Shown piece by piece: positions 45,116-54,286 of a stretch of 64,000 nt of DNA. Below the pieces are notes generated by a model, which ran no database searches, was not told the DNA's origin, and was given only the letters and a program-made list of their open reading frames with translations. Origin of the DNA: CPC320 sp002684375 (GTDB lineage Bacteria; Pseudomonadota; Alphaproteobacteria; Rhodobacterales; Rhodobacteraceae); contig CBFIHZ010000015.1 of the NCBI GenBank assembly GCA_965662545.1, positions 1 to 64,000 of the forward strand. Reading direction: 5' to 3'. How positions within the stretch are numbered: position 1 is the stretch's first letter; each line of letters opens with the position of its first letter. A program made the position numbers and the translations under genes.

Positions 45116-46111
45116 CTAATTGGTGTCGATCTGCAGCAGAACCGCGCCAGAGCGCTTTCCAGCCTCGACGGCGGCATGTGCCGCCCCACAGTCTGAGAGC
45201 GCGAAACGCGCATGGATATCGGGCTTCAAGGCCCCATCCATAAAGGCTTGGTGCAGGTGCGCAATGGCAAGTTTGCGCTGTTCCCAAGGCAGGCAATAGA
45301 TCAACACAATGTCTAAAGTGATGGCGCGGAAAAGATACGCACCGAAAGAAAAACGTGGCGACATATCAAGCGCTGACCCATAGGCTGCGATCGTACCGTT
45401 GGTTTTTACCACCCGCCCCAGCAGGTCGGCGTTGCGACCAAACTCGACCTCGACGGCACGGTCTACGCCGTTGCCTTGGGTGGCTTCATTGATCTGTGTG
45501 GCCAGATCTGGGCTGGCATAATCAAACACCGCATCAGCGCCTGCGGCGCGCACGCGGTCGAACCCCTCGGGTGCGGCGGTCGCGATTATTTTTGCCCCGC
45601 CCCATTTGGCCAGTTGCACTGCGTTATGGGCCACTGCTCCCGCGCCACCACTGATCAACAGGGTCTGACCTGCGATCTCGCCACCTCCGAATACACAATG
45701 TGCGGCTGTCAGCCCGGGAATACCCAGTGTGGCCCCAGCGTCGAAACTCATTTCGTCAGGCATTGTCACGGCCTGTTCGGAATCTAGCGCGATATAGTCT
45801 GCCGCAGTGCCGTAAGCGCGCTGCCATTGACCATTCCAGATCCACACCCTTTCACCAACACGGTGCGGATCAATCCCGTCTCCGACCGCTTCGATAATGC
45901 CGGAGCCGTCGCTATGCGGGATGACTGTTTCAAACGCAGGTTTTGTGATCCCAGGTCGCGTGCCAGCGCGTGCTTTGACATCAGACGGGTTGACCCCCGA
46001 GCGCATCAAACGCACCAATACTTGCCCTGACGCGGGGGTGGGCATCGGCATATCGATTGATTTCAAAACATCCCTTGCGGTGCCAAACACCGAATATCCA
46101 ATGGCCTTCAT
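45116..46111 (-). CDS. NADPH:quinone reductase-like zinc-free alcohol dehydrogenase
   Basis: 331 residues, MDR superfamily. The GroES-like domain has VLVRLMRSGVNPSDVKARAG and PHSDGSGIIEAVG; the coenzyme domain has LLISGGAGAVAHNAVQLAKWGGAKIIATA near residue 150. It lacks the catalytic and structural zinc cysteines, as quinone reductases (QOR/zeta-crystallin) do. Probably reduces quinones or activated enones with NADPH. Same strand as irr, 18 bp downstream of it. Confidence 0.9.
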   Translation of the reverse strand: MKAIGYSVFGTARDVLKSIDMPMPTPASGQVLVRLMRSGVNPSDVKARAGTRPGITKPAFETVIPHSDGSGIIEAVGDGIDPHRVGERVWIWNGQWQRAYGTAADYIALDSEQAVTMPDEMSFDAGATLGIPGLTAAHCVFGGGEIAGQTLLISGGAGAVAHNAVQLAKWGGAKIIATAAPEGFDRVRAAGADAVFDYASPDLATQINEATQGNGVDRAVEVEFGRNADLLGRVVKTNGTIAAYGSALDMSPRFSFGAYLFRAITLDIVLIYCLPWEQRKLAIAHLHQAFMDGALKPDIHARFALSDCGAAHAAVEAGKRSGAVLLQIDTN

Positions 46112-46129
46112 GTCGGTGCTGCTTTCGGC

Positions 46130-46555
46130 TTAATTTGTAAGTCTCTTGCGCAGGCGTATGACCACATCTACTTTTGCAATCTCCATCCCGGCCGGGGCTT
46201 CGGGTAAGTTCGCAATGTCGAGTTGATCAGCCGGAGCATCCGTCAGTCGACCTTCGTCTTCCCAAAAGAAATGCGGGTGGTCATGTGTTTTAGTGTCAAA
46301 GTAACTTTTCGACCCGTCAACGGTAACTTCCTGCATTAAACCGGCCTCGCAAAAGGCTTTCAAAGTGTTGTATACGGTTGCCAAGGAAACGCTGTCACCA
46401 TGTGATTGCACCGCCTCGTGTAGGCTTTCTGCCGTCACATGCCGATCGTTCCCGTCCCCAACCAGCACTGTGGCAAGCGCCAGTCGTTGTCGCGTTGGCC
46501 TCAGGCCGCCACGTATCAGCCAGTCAGTGCCTAGATTTGTTCTCGGTGCTGTCAT
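46130..46555 (-). CDS. irr: Irr, iron response regulator (Fur family)
   Basis: 141 residues. The winged-helix domain reads LRPTRQRLALATVLVGDGNDRHVTAESLHEAVQ and VSLATVYNTLKAFCEAGLMQEV (DNA recognition helix). The histidine-rich motif THDHPHFFWEDEG near residue 90 is that of Irr, where it binds haem and metal; the C-terminal cysteine pairs of Fur and PerR are missing. Irr controls haem and iron genes under low iron in Alphaproteobacteria. Divergent from fabA, the usual Rhodobacterales arrangement. Confidence 0.92.
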   Translation of the reverse strand: MTAPRTNLGTDWLIRGGLRPTRQRLALATVLVGDGNDRHVTAESLHEAVQSHGDSVSLATVYNTLKAFCEAGLMQEVTVDGSKSYFDTKTHDHPHFFWEDEGRLTDAPADQLDIANLPEAPAGMEIAKVDVVIRLRKRLTN

Positions 46556-46714
46556 TGCTCTCGCCGGTTTTCGCTCTAACCTCCCTTATAAAGCCCGAAG
46601 GTAGCAATTATCAATTGAAATCGGCATGGCAGGTTGCCGCATTGTTTAAAGCACGACCCTTGCATGCAGGTTTCGCCCAATGCTAGAGGGGATAAAACCC
46701 CGTTTGAGGAATGT

Positions 46715-47230
46715 ATGACCATGGCTGACTTCCCGACCAGCTTCGATAAAGAAGATCTTTTAAAATGCGCCCGTGGTGAGCTTTTTGGCCCCGGTAACGC
46801 ACAATTGCCCCAACCCCCGATGCTAATGATGGACCGGATTACCGAAATCAGCGGTGATGGTGGAACGCAGGGGAAGGGACATGTTGTCGCAGAATTTGAT
46901 ATTACGCCGGATCTTTGGTTTTTCGCCTGCCATTTTCCAGGCAACCCGGTGATGCCGGGGTGTCTTGGATTAGACGGGCTATGGCAATTGACGGGTTTCA
47001 ACCTTGGGTGGCGCGGATGGCAGGGGCAGGGCTTTGCGCTTGGTGTGGGCGAGGTTAAATTGTCGGGAATGGTGCGGCCAGACCGCAAGATGATTCGCTA
47101 TTTTGTCGATTTTACTCGGGTGATTGACCGCCGTCTGAAAATGGGTGTCGCCGATGGCAGGGTTGAGGCTGACGGCGAGGTAATTTATCAGGTTAAAGAC
47201 ATGAAGGTTGGATTGGCCATGGCCGAATAG
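46715..47230 (+). CDS. fabA: 3-hydroxydecanoyl-ACP dehydratase/isomerase
   Basis: 171 residues from ATG 46715, preceded by TGAGGA; the E. coli protein has 172. The hot-dog fold active site has His in FACHFPGNPVMPGCLGLDGLWQL with the partner Asp in the same block. It dehydrates 3-hydroxydecanoyl-ACP and isomerises the trans-2 to the cis-3 bond, starting anaerobic-type unsaturated fatty acid synthesis. It is followed by fabB and fabI, the enzymes acting next. Confidence 0.95.
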   Translation: MTMADFPTSFDKEDLLKCARGELFGPGNAQLPQPPMLMMDRITEISGDGGTQGKGHVVAEFDITPDLWFFACHFPGNPVMPGCLGLDGLWQLTGFNLGWRGWQGQGFALGVGEVKLSGMVRPDRKMIRYFVDFTRVIDRRLKMGVADGRVEADGEVIYQVKDMKVGLAMAE

Positions 47231-47318
47231 TCCCGCGTCTGTCCAAACAGTATTGAAAACTGAAATGAAAGACTGTCCACTGCGGCAGTCTGCCTGCGAT
47301 TAAATAAGGAATGTGCCT

Positions 47319-48548
47319 ATGCGCCGCGTTGTTGTCACCGGAATGGGAGTGGCCTCTTCCATTGGAACCAATACAGATGAGGTGCTGGCCTCACTGAAAT
47401 CCGGGGCCTCGGGTATCACCGCCAATCCCGCAATGATCGAGCACGGGTTTCGCAGTCAGGTGGCCGGAAGCGTTGATTTGGCAGTGGCCGAGCATATTGA
47501 TAAAAGGACTTTACGGTTTATGGGGCCGGGTGCTGCCTATGCTCATATCGCGATGAGCCAAGCAATCGCTGACGCGGGGCTTGAGGCGTCGGACATCTCA
47601 AACCCGCGTACCGGTTTGGTGGCAGGGTCCGGTGGTCCGTCAACCTCGGCGATGCTGGCCGCGCATCAGGTGGTGCTGAAAGCCGGAGCACCAAAGCGGA
47701 TTGGTCCGTTCGCTGTGCCCAAATGCATGTCTTCGACGATTTCGGCAAATCTGAGCACGGCTTTCAAAATCAAAGGGGTGAATTATTCTATAACTTCGGC
47801 ATGCTCGACAAGCCTACACTGCATTGGCAATGCCTCAGAGCAGATTATGCTGGGAAAACAAGATGTGATGTTTGCTGGCGGTGGCGAAGAACTCGACTGG
47901 ACGTTGTCTTGCCTGTTCGATGCGATGGGTGCGATGAGCAGCAAATACAATGACACGCCTGAGAAAGCCTCGCGTGCTTTTGATGCGGCCCGCGACGGCT
48001 TTGTGATTGCCGGCGGCGGCGGGATTGTGGTGCTCGAAGAGCTTGAGCACGCTAAAGCCCGCGGTGCTAACATTTACGGAGAAATCACTGGATACGGCGC
48101 CACATCGGATGGACATGACATGGTCGCCCCCTCTGGCGAGGGTGGTGAACGGGCGATGCGGATCGCGTTGCAAAGCCTCGAGGCAGGTCGGAAGGTTGGC
48201 TATATCAACGCCCACGGGACATCGACTCCGGTTGGAGATGTGGGCGAGATCGAAGCGGTTCGTCGGGTATTTGGCAGCGGAAACACACCGCCCGTCAGTT
48301 CAACCAAATCAATGACCGGCCACAGTCAAGGAGCCACGGGCGCGCAGGAGGCAATTTATTGTTTGTTGATGCTTGAGCATGATTTTATTGCCCCGTCGAT
48401 CAATGTGGAAACGCTAGATCCGGCGCTTGATGCGGCTGAGATTGCCACCCAGCGGATCGATAACGCCGGTCTGGATACGGTTATGACCAACAGTTTTGGT
48501 TTTGGCGGTACCAATGGTTCAATGTTGATTTCGAAATTTCAGGGATAA
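47319..48548 (+). CDS. fabB: 3-oxoacyl-ACP synthase I
   Basis: 409 residues from ATG 47319 (TAAGGA upstream; a GTG six bases earlier is less likely). Thiolase fold with catalytic Cys in TSACSTSLHC near residue 160, His in NAHGTSTPVGD and His in KSMTGHSQGATG, and the C-terminal NSFGFGGTNGS. It elongates cis-3-decenoyl-ACP made by FabA, committing carbon to unsaturated fatty acids. 88 bp after fabA and 6 bp before fabI. Confidence 0.95.
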   Translation: MRRVVVTGMGVASSIGTNTDEVLASLKSGASGITANPAMIEHGFRSQVAGSVDLAVAEHIDKRTLRFMGPGAAYAHIAMSQAIADAGLEASDISNPRTGLVAGSGGPSTSAMLAAHQVVLKAGAPKRIGPFAVPKCMSSTISANLSTAFKIKGVNYSITSACSTSLHCIGNASEQIMLGKQDVMFAGGGEELDWTLSCLFDAMGAMSSKYNDTPEKASRAFDAARDGFVIAGGGGIVVLEELEHAKARGANIYGEITGYGATSDGHDMVAPSGEGGERAMRIALQSLEAGRKVGYINAHGTSTPVGDVGEIEAVRRVFGSGNTPPVSSTKSMTGHSQGATGAQEAIYCLLMLEHDFIAPSINVETLDPALDAAEIATQRIDNAGLDTVMTNSFGFGGTNGSMLISKFQG

Positions 48549-48554
48549 TTCATT

Positions 48555-49346
48555 ATGTCAGCATTGCTTGCCGGAAAACGTGGCCTGATTATGGGTGTCG
48601 CCAACGAACGTTCCATTGCTTGGGGCATCGCGAAAGCCATGTCTGAAGCCGGAGCAGAGCTGGCCTTTACCTATCAAGGCGAGGCTTTTGGCAAGCGTCT
48701 TGAGCCTTTGGCGGCCTCTCTCGGGTCAGATTTTATGGTGGACGTGGATGTGACCGACGATGCGTCGCTTGATGCGGCGTTCGCGCAACTGGGCGGGCGC
48801 TGGCCCTCCATTGATTTCTTGGTGCATGCGATTGCTTTTTCGGACAAAGCCGAACTCACTGGGCGGGTTCTAAACACTTCCAGAGATAATTTTAAAAACA
48901 CGATGGATATCTCGGCGTATTCGTTTATCGAAGTGGCGCGTCGTGCGCATCCCTTGATGGTTGAGGCTGGCGGCAGTCTGATGTCGCTGACTTTTCAAGG
49001 CTCGCAGCGCGTTGTGCCCAATTACAACGTGATGGGCATTGCCAAGGCCGCACTTGAGGCGGCAACCCGCTATCTTGCCAATGACCTTGGCCCTGAAGGT
49101 ATTCGGGTCAATGCAATCTCACCCGGGCCGATGAAAACGCTCGCGGGGGCTGCGATCGGTGGGGCGCGACAGACCTACAAGCACACCACCATGAACGCGC
49201 CTCTGCGTTCAAACGCGACGCTTGAGGCGGTTGGCGGCACAGCGGTTTATCTGGCTTCTGATGCCGGTGCCTTTACCACGGGTGAGGTTATTCGCGTTGA
49301 CGGTGGCTTTCATATTTTGGGCATGCCGCAGCAAGAAAACCTCTAA
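48555..49346 (+). CDS. fabI: enoyl-ACP reductase
   Basis: 263 residues, SDR-type NADH-dependent reductase. GLIMGVANERSIAWGIAKA is the FabI nucleotide site. The catalytic Tyr and Lys are in NYNVMGIAKAALEAATRYLA (YxxMGxxK spacing) and SPGPMKTLA matches the substrate loop. It performs the last reductive step of each elongation cycle and is the target class of triclosan. End of the fabABI unit. Confidence 0.96.
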   Translation: MSALLAGKRGLIMGVANERSIAWGIAKAMSEAGAELAFTYQGEAFGKRLEPLAASLGSDFMVDVDVTDDASLDAAFAQLGGRWPSIDFLVHAIAFSDKAELTGRVLNTSRDNFKNTMDISAYSFIEVARRAHPLMVEAGGSLMSLTFQGSQRVVPNYNVMGIAKAALEAATRYLANDLGPEGIRVNAISPGPMKTLAGAAIGGARQTYKHTTMNAPLRSNATLEAVGGTAVYLASDAGAFTTGEVIRVDGGFHILGMPQQENL

Positions 49347-49376
49347 AGCCGCTCTGCCTGGCACGGGCATTGAAGG

Positions 49377-50258
49377 CTAAAACCACTGGCCGGTTTCCAT
49401 CAGGCCCAAAGCGAGCAATTGCTCAGAGTGCCATTTAAAAGGGACCGAATGGGGCCAGTCAAAGCGGTCAATTGCTGCGCAGCTGGCGGCATTTATTAGC
49501 AGGGCTTTAGCGGCGCGAAATGATAAGATGGCGGCGCTGGGACTGTTGTGCCAAAGGCCGGTGTACGTGTTGTATTCGGGCTCATTGAACGTATCGTCGG
49601 GGTGCAGTTGCAGGCCCGGTTTCGATTTAAACAGGCCTACTCGGTCGATTTTACGCTGTGCGTTTGGCACGTATTGATCAAACCGCCAGCGAAGCCCGCC
49701 AAAAAAATCCAGCTGTCGCTCTTTGGGAAAATTGTGATTGTCGGGGTCAACCCGGGTCTGTGCGTAATACCCGCTGCTGTCGATCTGTGCAGTCTGTGTG
49801 CAAACTGCGTTTGGATTTTGGCTCAGATCGGCGGCATACAGATCGATTGTGTAGGTGAGCATCGCGGCGCGCTCTTCTTGAGTGTTGAACGCTAGAAGCT
49901 CGCTGATACTGCGGGTTTCGCAGAATGGATAAAACAGATATTCGGCGTTATAGCAGTAATACATCCAAGTATCTGGCGCCCAAAGGATAATGCGGTTGAT
50001 TGCGCAAGTCACGGCCTCTTCGCTGTGTGTATCATAGCGAATACTGTGGACTTCGGGGGCAAAGCCATCGGGATGGGCAATGCCCTTTGGGACAAAAACC
50101 AGTATTGAGCGAAAGCCACGCATTAGGTGATGGGCAATCGTGGAACGTATCTCGATGTCGTCTTCGACAAAAATCAGCGCAATCGGTCCCTGCGCAAGCC
50201 TGCGCTTTGAGAGCCGTAAAAAAGAGTTTAAGGTATCAAATTTCAAAATATTGCCCAA
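49377..50258 (-). CDS. glycosyltransferase family 2-like protein
   Basis: 293 residues. The N-terminal half has RLAQGPIALIFVEDDIEIRSTIAHHLMRGFRSILVFVPKG, a GT-A-like start with LIFVEDD, found in a Rhodobacteraceae family annotated as glycosyltransferase 2. The middle holds YDTHSEEAVTCAINRIILWAPDTWMYYCYNAEYLFYPF, and KWHSEQLLALGLMETGQWF closes the protein. The sugar donor and acceptor are unknown, and a clear DxD is not obvious to me. Convergent with fabI. Confidence 0.65.
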   Translation of the reverse strand: MGNILKFDTLNSFLRLSKRRLAQGPIALIFVEDDIEIRSTIAHHLMRGFRSILVFVPKGIAHPDGFAPEVHSIRYDTHSEEAVTCAINRIILWAPDTWMYYCYNAEYLFYPFCETRSISELLAFNTQEERAAMLTYTIDLYAADLSQNPNAVCTQTAQIDSSGYYAQTRVDPDNHNFPKERQLDFFGGLRWRFDQYVPNAQRKIDRVGLFKSKPGLQLHPDDTFNEPEYNTYTGLWHNSPSAAILSFRAAKALLINAASCAAIDRFDWPHSVPFKWHSEQLLALGLMETGQWF

Positions 50259-50352
50259 TATGCGAGGCCGAACCTAAAAACCGCTGTGCCATTGCAACAC
50301 ACCGCTGTGGTAATGTAGGGGATAACTCTGAAATGATTCAAGGGATCTGGCT

Positions 50353-51675
50353 GTGACACAGAATAAAAAACTGTTCATAAAAACCTACGGCTGTCAAATG
50401 AATGTCTACGACAGTGAACGCATGGCCGAGGCGCTTGGCTCTGAGGGGTACGTTGAAACCAAAACGCCCGACGATGCAGACATGATTTTGCTCAATACCT
50501 GTCATATTCGGGAAAAAGCGGCCGAAAAAATCTATTCCGAGTTGGGACGTTATAAGGGATTTAAGGCGCAAAACCCAGATTTGAAAATTGGCGTGGCAGG
50601 CTGTGTAGCACAGGCCGAAGGCGCAGAGATCATGCGCCGCCAGCCGATGGTGGATCTGGTGGTTGGACCGCAGAGTTATCACCGGTTGCCGGCGCTTGAG
50701 GCCAAGGTTCGCGCTGGCGAAAAGGCGCTAGACACTGATTTTCCGGAAGAGGACAAATTCGAACATCTTAAAGCTCGCCCAAAGGCCAAACGTGCGCCAA
50801 GTGCGTTTCTGACCGTACAAGAGGGCTGTGATAAATTCTGTGCATTTTGCGTTGTGCCCTATACGCGTGGCGCAGAAGTGAGCCGTCCCGCCGACCGTGT
50901 CCTGACCGAGGCGCGCGATCTGGTGGCGCGCGGGGTGCGCGAAATCACCCTTTTGGGACAGAATGTAAACGCCTATCACGGGGCTGGTTCAGGCGGCAGT
51001 TGGACATTGGCCAAACTGATCTGGGCCCTCAATGATGTCGAGGGGCTTGAACGGATACGCTTTACCACCAGCCATCCAAATGACATGACAGATGAATTGA
51101 TTGAGGCCCATGGCAACTGTCCGAAACTGATGCCCTATTTGCATCTGCCGGTGCAATCTGGGTCTGATAAAATTCTCAAACGGATGAACCGCAGCCATAC
51201 CACTGAGAGCTATCTTGATGTGGTGGCGCGTCTGCGCGCGGCCCGCCCCGATATTTTGTTATCTGGCGATTTTATCGTCGGCTTTCCCGAGGAAACCGAA
51301 GAGGATTTCCAGGCGACGCTGGATTTAATCAAAGCGGTAGAATATGGGCAGGCGTATTCGTTTAAATATTCCACTCGCCCGGGCACCCCTGCAGCTGAGC
51401 GCCCACAGTTGCAGGAAGAAGTGAAATCAGAACGCCTGCAAAGGCTGCAGGCCCTGCTCAGCGAGCAGCAAAAAAATATTCAGCTGTCTATGGTGGGCCG
51501 TGAGGTGAAAGTCTTACTTGAAAAGCCCGGTCGTTTAGAGGGCCAGATGGTTGGCAAGTCGCAATATCTGCACGCCGTCCATGTGACCGGATCTGGTGGC
51601 AATATCGGCGATATCGTGCGTGCGCGGGTCCTCAATAGCGAGAAAAATTCACTGGGCGGGGCCTGTGTGGAATAA
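50353..51675 (+). CDS. miaB: tRNA-2-methylthio-N6-dimethylallyladenosine synthase
   Basis: 440 residues from GTG 50353. The N-terminal methylthiotransferase domain binds one 4Fe-4S cluster (GCQMNVYDSERM, NTCHIREKA, GCVAQAEG). The radical SAM motif is CDKFCAFCVVPYTRG near residue 158. A C-terminal TRAM domain ends the protein (VGREVKVLLEKPGRLEGQ...). It adds the methylthio group at A37 of UNN-decoding tRNAs. First gene of a long housekeeping block; the 115-bp gap to phoH holds nothing recognisable. Confidence 0.95.
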   Translation: MTQNKKLFIKTYGCQMNVYDSERMAEALGSEGYVETKTPDDADMILLNTCHIREKAAEKIYSELGRYKGFKAQNPDLKIGVAGCVAQAEGAEIMRRQPMVDLVVGPQSYHRLPALEAKVRAGEKALDTDFPEEDKFEHLKARPKAKRAPSAFLTVQEGCDKFCAFCVVPYTRGAEVSRPADRVLTEARDLVARGVREITLLGQNVNAYHGAGSGGSWTLAKLIWALNDVEGLERIRFTTSHPNDMTDELIEAHGNCPKLMPYLHLPVQSGSDKILKRMNRSHTTESYLDVVARLRAARPDILLSGDFIVGFPEETEEDFQATLDLIKAVEYGQAYSFKYSTRPGTPAAERPQLQEEVKSERLQRLQALLSEQQKNIQLSMVGREVKVLLEKPGRLEGQMVGKSQYLHAVHVTGSGGNIGDIVRARVLNSEKNSLGGACVE

Positions 51676-51789
51676 CCGCAGCGGCAAGATGAAAGTTTTA
51701 TTTGTAGCGCTCTCGCTTTTGCCGATAATCCGTCGTAACTTTGCATTAGGCAATCAAGGAAATTGTGCCTTGTTTATTGGGAGAAATGA

Positions 51790-52803
51790 GTGACCACGCA
51801 GAACCCAACAAGCCCGTCTACGAAAGATGGTTTGAAAGAGTCGTTAATTGAATTTCCTGACAATAGACTGTTGATTGATTTATGTGGCGCCTACGATCAA
51901 CATCTAGCAGCGATCGAAAAAGCTTTAGACGTTCAAATTATCCGTCGCGGCAACCAGTTGGCTATATTGGGATCGGCTGCGGGCCTTGACGAGGTGACAG
52001 AGATCTTAAAAGCGCTCTATCAGCGGCTTGAGGCCGGACGCACAATCGAGCCCGGTGATATCGACCGTGAATTGCGGATGCAGGGTGATGGAGAAAACGG
52101 CGTTGATCGCAAAGTTGATCAACTGGAAATGTTTTCTGGCGAAAAATTTGAGATCAAGACCCGCAAGAAAATTATAGAGCCGCGCACGGATGCGCAAAAA
52201 GCATATGTCGCTTCGCTCTTCTCAAATGAGCTGGCCTTTGGGATTGGTCCCGCCGGCACGGGAAAGACCTATTTGGCGGTTGCAGTTGGGGTCTCAATGT
52301 TCATTGCGGGTAAAGTTGATAAGATCATCCTGTCGCGGCCGGCGGTCGAGGCGGGGGAAAAGCTGGGCTATCTTCCTGGAGATATGAAAGAAAAGGTCGA
52401 CCCCTACATGCAGCCGCTCTACGACGCTTTGGATGATTTCATTCCAAGTAAACAGTTGGCACGGCTGTTTGAGGAAAAGCAGATCGAGATCGCGCCACTT
52501 GCCTTTATGCGTGGACGTACGTTGTCAAATGCGTTTGTGGTGCTGGACGAAGCGCAGAACGCCACCTCAATGCAAATGAAAATGTTTCTGACCCGTCTGG
52601 GAGAGGGGAGCCGTATGGTGATCACTGGCGATCGCAGTCAGGTCGATCTGCCACGGGGGGTCACCTCAGGTCTGGCTGATGCAGAAAGACTATTGCACTC
52701 GATCGAAAAAATCAGTTTTAATTATTTCACGTCTAAAGATGTGGTGCGCCATCCGCTTGTGGCGGCGATCATTGACGCCTATGAGGCGGACACGCCGCGC
52801 TGA
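51790..52803 (+). CDS. ybeZ: PhoH-like ATPase (YbeZ type)
   Basis: 337 residues from GTG 51790. Walker A is FGIGPAGTGKTYLAVAVG near residue 153 and Walker B is NAFVVLDEAQNAT. It has the N-terminal KH-like region typical of YbeZ. Members act with YbeY in rRNA maturation. It is followed by ybeY with a 72-bp gap, the classical partner. Confidence 0.94.
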   Translation: MTTQNPTSPSTKDGLKESLIEFPDNRLLIDLCGAYDQHLAAIEKALDVQIIRRGNQLAILGSAAGLDEVTEILKALYQRLEAGRTIEPGDIDRELRMQGDGENGVDRKVDQLEMFSGEKFEIKTRKKIIEPRTDAQKAYVASLFSNELAFGIGPAGTGKTYLAVAVGVSMFIAGKVDKIILSRPAVEAGEKLGYLPGDMKEKVDPYMQPLYDALDDFIPSKQLARLFEEKQIEIAPLAFMRGRTLSNAFVVLDEAQNATSMQMKMFLTRLGEGSRMVITGDRSQVDLPRGVTSGLADAERLLHSIEKISFNYFTSKDVVRHPLVAAIIDAYEADTPR

Positions 52804-52875
52804 ATTTGCGGTGACTGCACTTGATGCGGTACACAGGGGTAAAAAGGCGTCGGTTGTTTTCGGCGCAGCAGGGAT

Positions 52876-53400
52876 ATGACAGTAGATATCATCATAGAAG
52901 ATGCGCGCTGGGATCAGCTTGGACTGGCTGATCTGGCTCAAACAGCGGCACAGGCAGCACTGGAATATTTCGCGCTGGACCCAGCGTGTTTCTCCATCTC
53001 GGCGCTGGGCGGAAATGATGCCAGAATTGCCGAGCTTAATGCCAGTTTCAGGGGCAACGCAGCAGCCACAAATGTGCTGTCATGGCCGTCATTAGAGCGC
53101 GCTGCACCTCATCCGGGAGGGCGGCCTCTTTTGCCTCGGGCAGAAGAGACATCCGAACTTGGTGATATTGCGCTTGCCTATGAAACCTGTCACCGCGAGG
53201 CTGCTCTGGCAGAACGGTTGCTGTCGGATCATGTTTTGCATCTATTTGTACATGGAATTCTTCATCTTTTGGGGTACGATCATTTAAATGATCAAGACGC
53301 AATGCTAATGGAGAGCATAGAGATTGAAATTTTGAAGGTGCTTGGGGTTGAGAACCCCTATAATGATCGAGGCGATATGCTGGGTATTTTGGAAAGATAA
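52876..53400 (+). CDS. ybeY: endoribonuclease YbeY (rRNA maturation factor)
   Basis: 174 residues. The zinc site is HLFVHGILHLLGYDHLND (H-x3-H-x5-H) near residues 124-135. FRGNAAATNVLSWPS and LGDIALAYETCHREA are other family blocks. It processes the 16S rRNA 3' end and takes part in ribosome quality control. It lies 1 bp before the CorC gene. Confidence 0.95.
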   Translation: MTVDIIIEDARWDQLGLADLAQTAAQAALEYFALDPACFSISALGGNDARIAELNASFRGNAAATNVLSWPSLERAAPHPGGRPLLPRAEETSELGDIALAYETCHREAALAERLLSDHVLHLFVHGILHLLGYDHLNDQDAMLMESIEIEILKVLGVENPYNDRGDMLGILER

Positions 53401-53401
53401 C

Positions 53402-54286
53402 ATGGACGCGAACGACGGCTCATCTGGTGTAACGCAGCCAGCGCAAGACGAGGATGACACGGATCAAAACACCGGACTTTTGGGGCGATTGGCAGCGGCT
53501 TTTCGACCGCTCGCGACAGACGAAGCCGAGCAAGACGCCGATGTGATCAGTCCCTCCAGCGCCCGCCATGGCATGGTAAATTTGCGCCGTATGCGGGTGG
53601 AGGATGTAGCCATTCCTAAAGCCGAGATCGAGGCGGTTCCGGAACAGATTGAAATAGAAGAACTGGTACATAAATTTCGTCAGACTGGATTTACCCGCCT
53701 TCCGGTATTTTCCGGCACGCTGGACACACCAAATGGTTTTGTACACCTGAAAGACTTGGCTTTGAGCCATGGCTTTAACGAAAGCGACCGCCCTTATGAT
53801 TTGGCCAAAATGTTGCGGCCGTTATTATTTGTGCCGCCGTCGATGTCGATCGGTGTACTGTTGACAAAAATGCAGGCTGAGCGTCGGCATATGGCGCTGG
53901 TGATCGACGAATATGGTGGTGTAGATGGCCTTGTGACGATTGAGGACCTGATTGAACAGGTCATAGGCGAAATTGAAGATGAGCATGACAGCGAGGACGA
54001 TGTCTTTTGGTCACAGGAAAAACCGGGGCAATATATGGCTCTGGCCAAAGCACCGCTTGATGCGTTTGAGGCTGATGTTGGCGTTTGCCTGACCGATGCT
54101 GAGGATCTGGATACCGAAGAGATCGAAACATTGGGCGGACTTGTGTTTATGCTGGCTGGCCAGGTGCCGGCGCGGGGCGAAGTCGTCATGCATCCCGACG
54201 GGACCGAATTCGAAGTGATCGAGGCAGATCCGCGCCGGATTAAACGTCTGCGGGTGCGTCTGAGCGAGCAGAATGCGGCCAAATAG
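53402..54286 (+). CDS. CorC/HlyC-type CBS-domain protein
   Basis: 294 residues from ATG 53402, immediately after the ybeY stop; a longer frame overlapping ybeY is unlikely. Two CBS domains cover about residues 60-190 (RRMRVEDVAIPKAEIEAVP, TGFTRLPVFSGTLD, HMALVIDEYGGVDGLVTIEDLIEQVIGEIEDEHD) and a CorC_HlyC domain ends the protein. Linked to magnesium/cobalt efflux. It overlaps lnt by 14 bp. Confidence 0.92.
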   Translation: MDANDGSSGVTQPAQDEDDTDQNTGLLGRLAAAFRPLATDEAEQDADVISPSSARHGMVNLRRMRVEDVAIPKAEIEAVPEQIEIEELVHKFRQTGFTRLPVFSGTLDTPNGFVHLKDLALSHGFNESDRPYDLAKMLRPLLFVPPSMSIGVLLTKMQAERRHMALVIDEYGGVDGLVTIEDLIEQVIGEIEDEHDSEDDVFWSQEKPGQYMALAKAPLDAFEADVGVCLTDAEDLDTEEIETLGGLVFMLAGQVPARGEVVMHPDGTEFEVIEADPRRIKRLRVRLSEQNAAK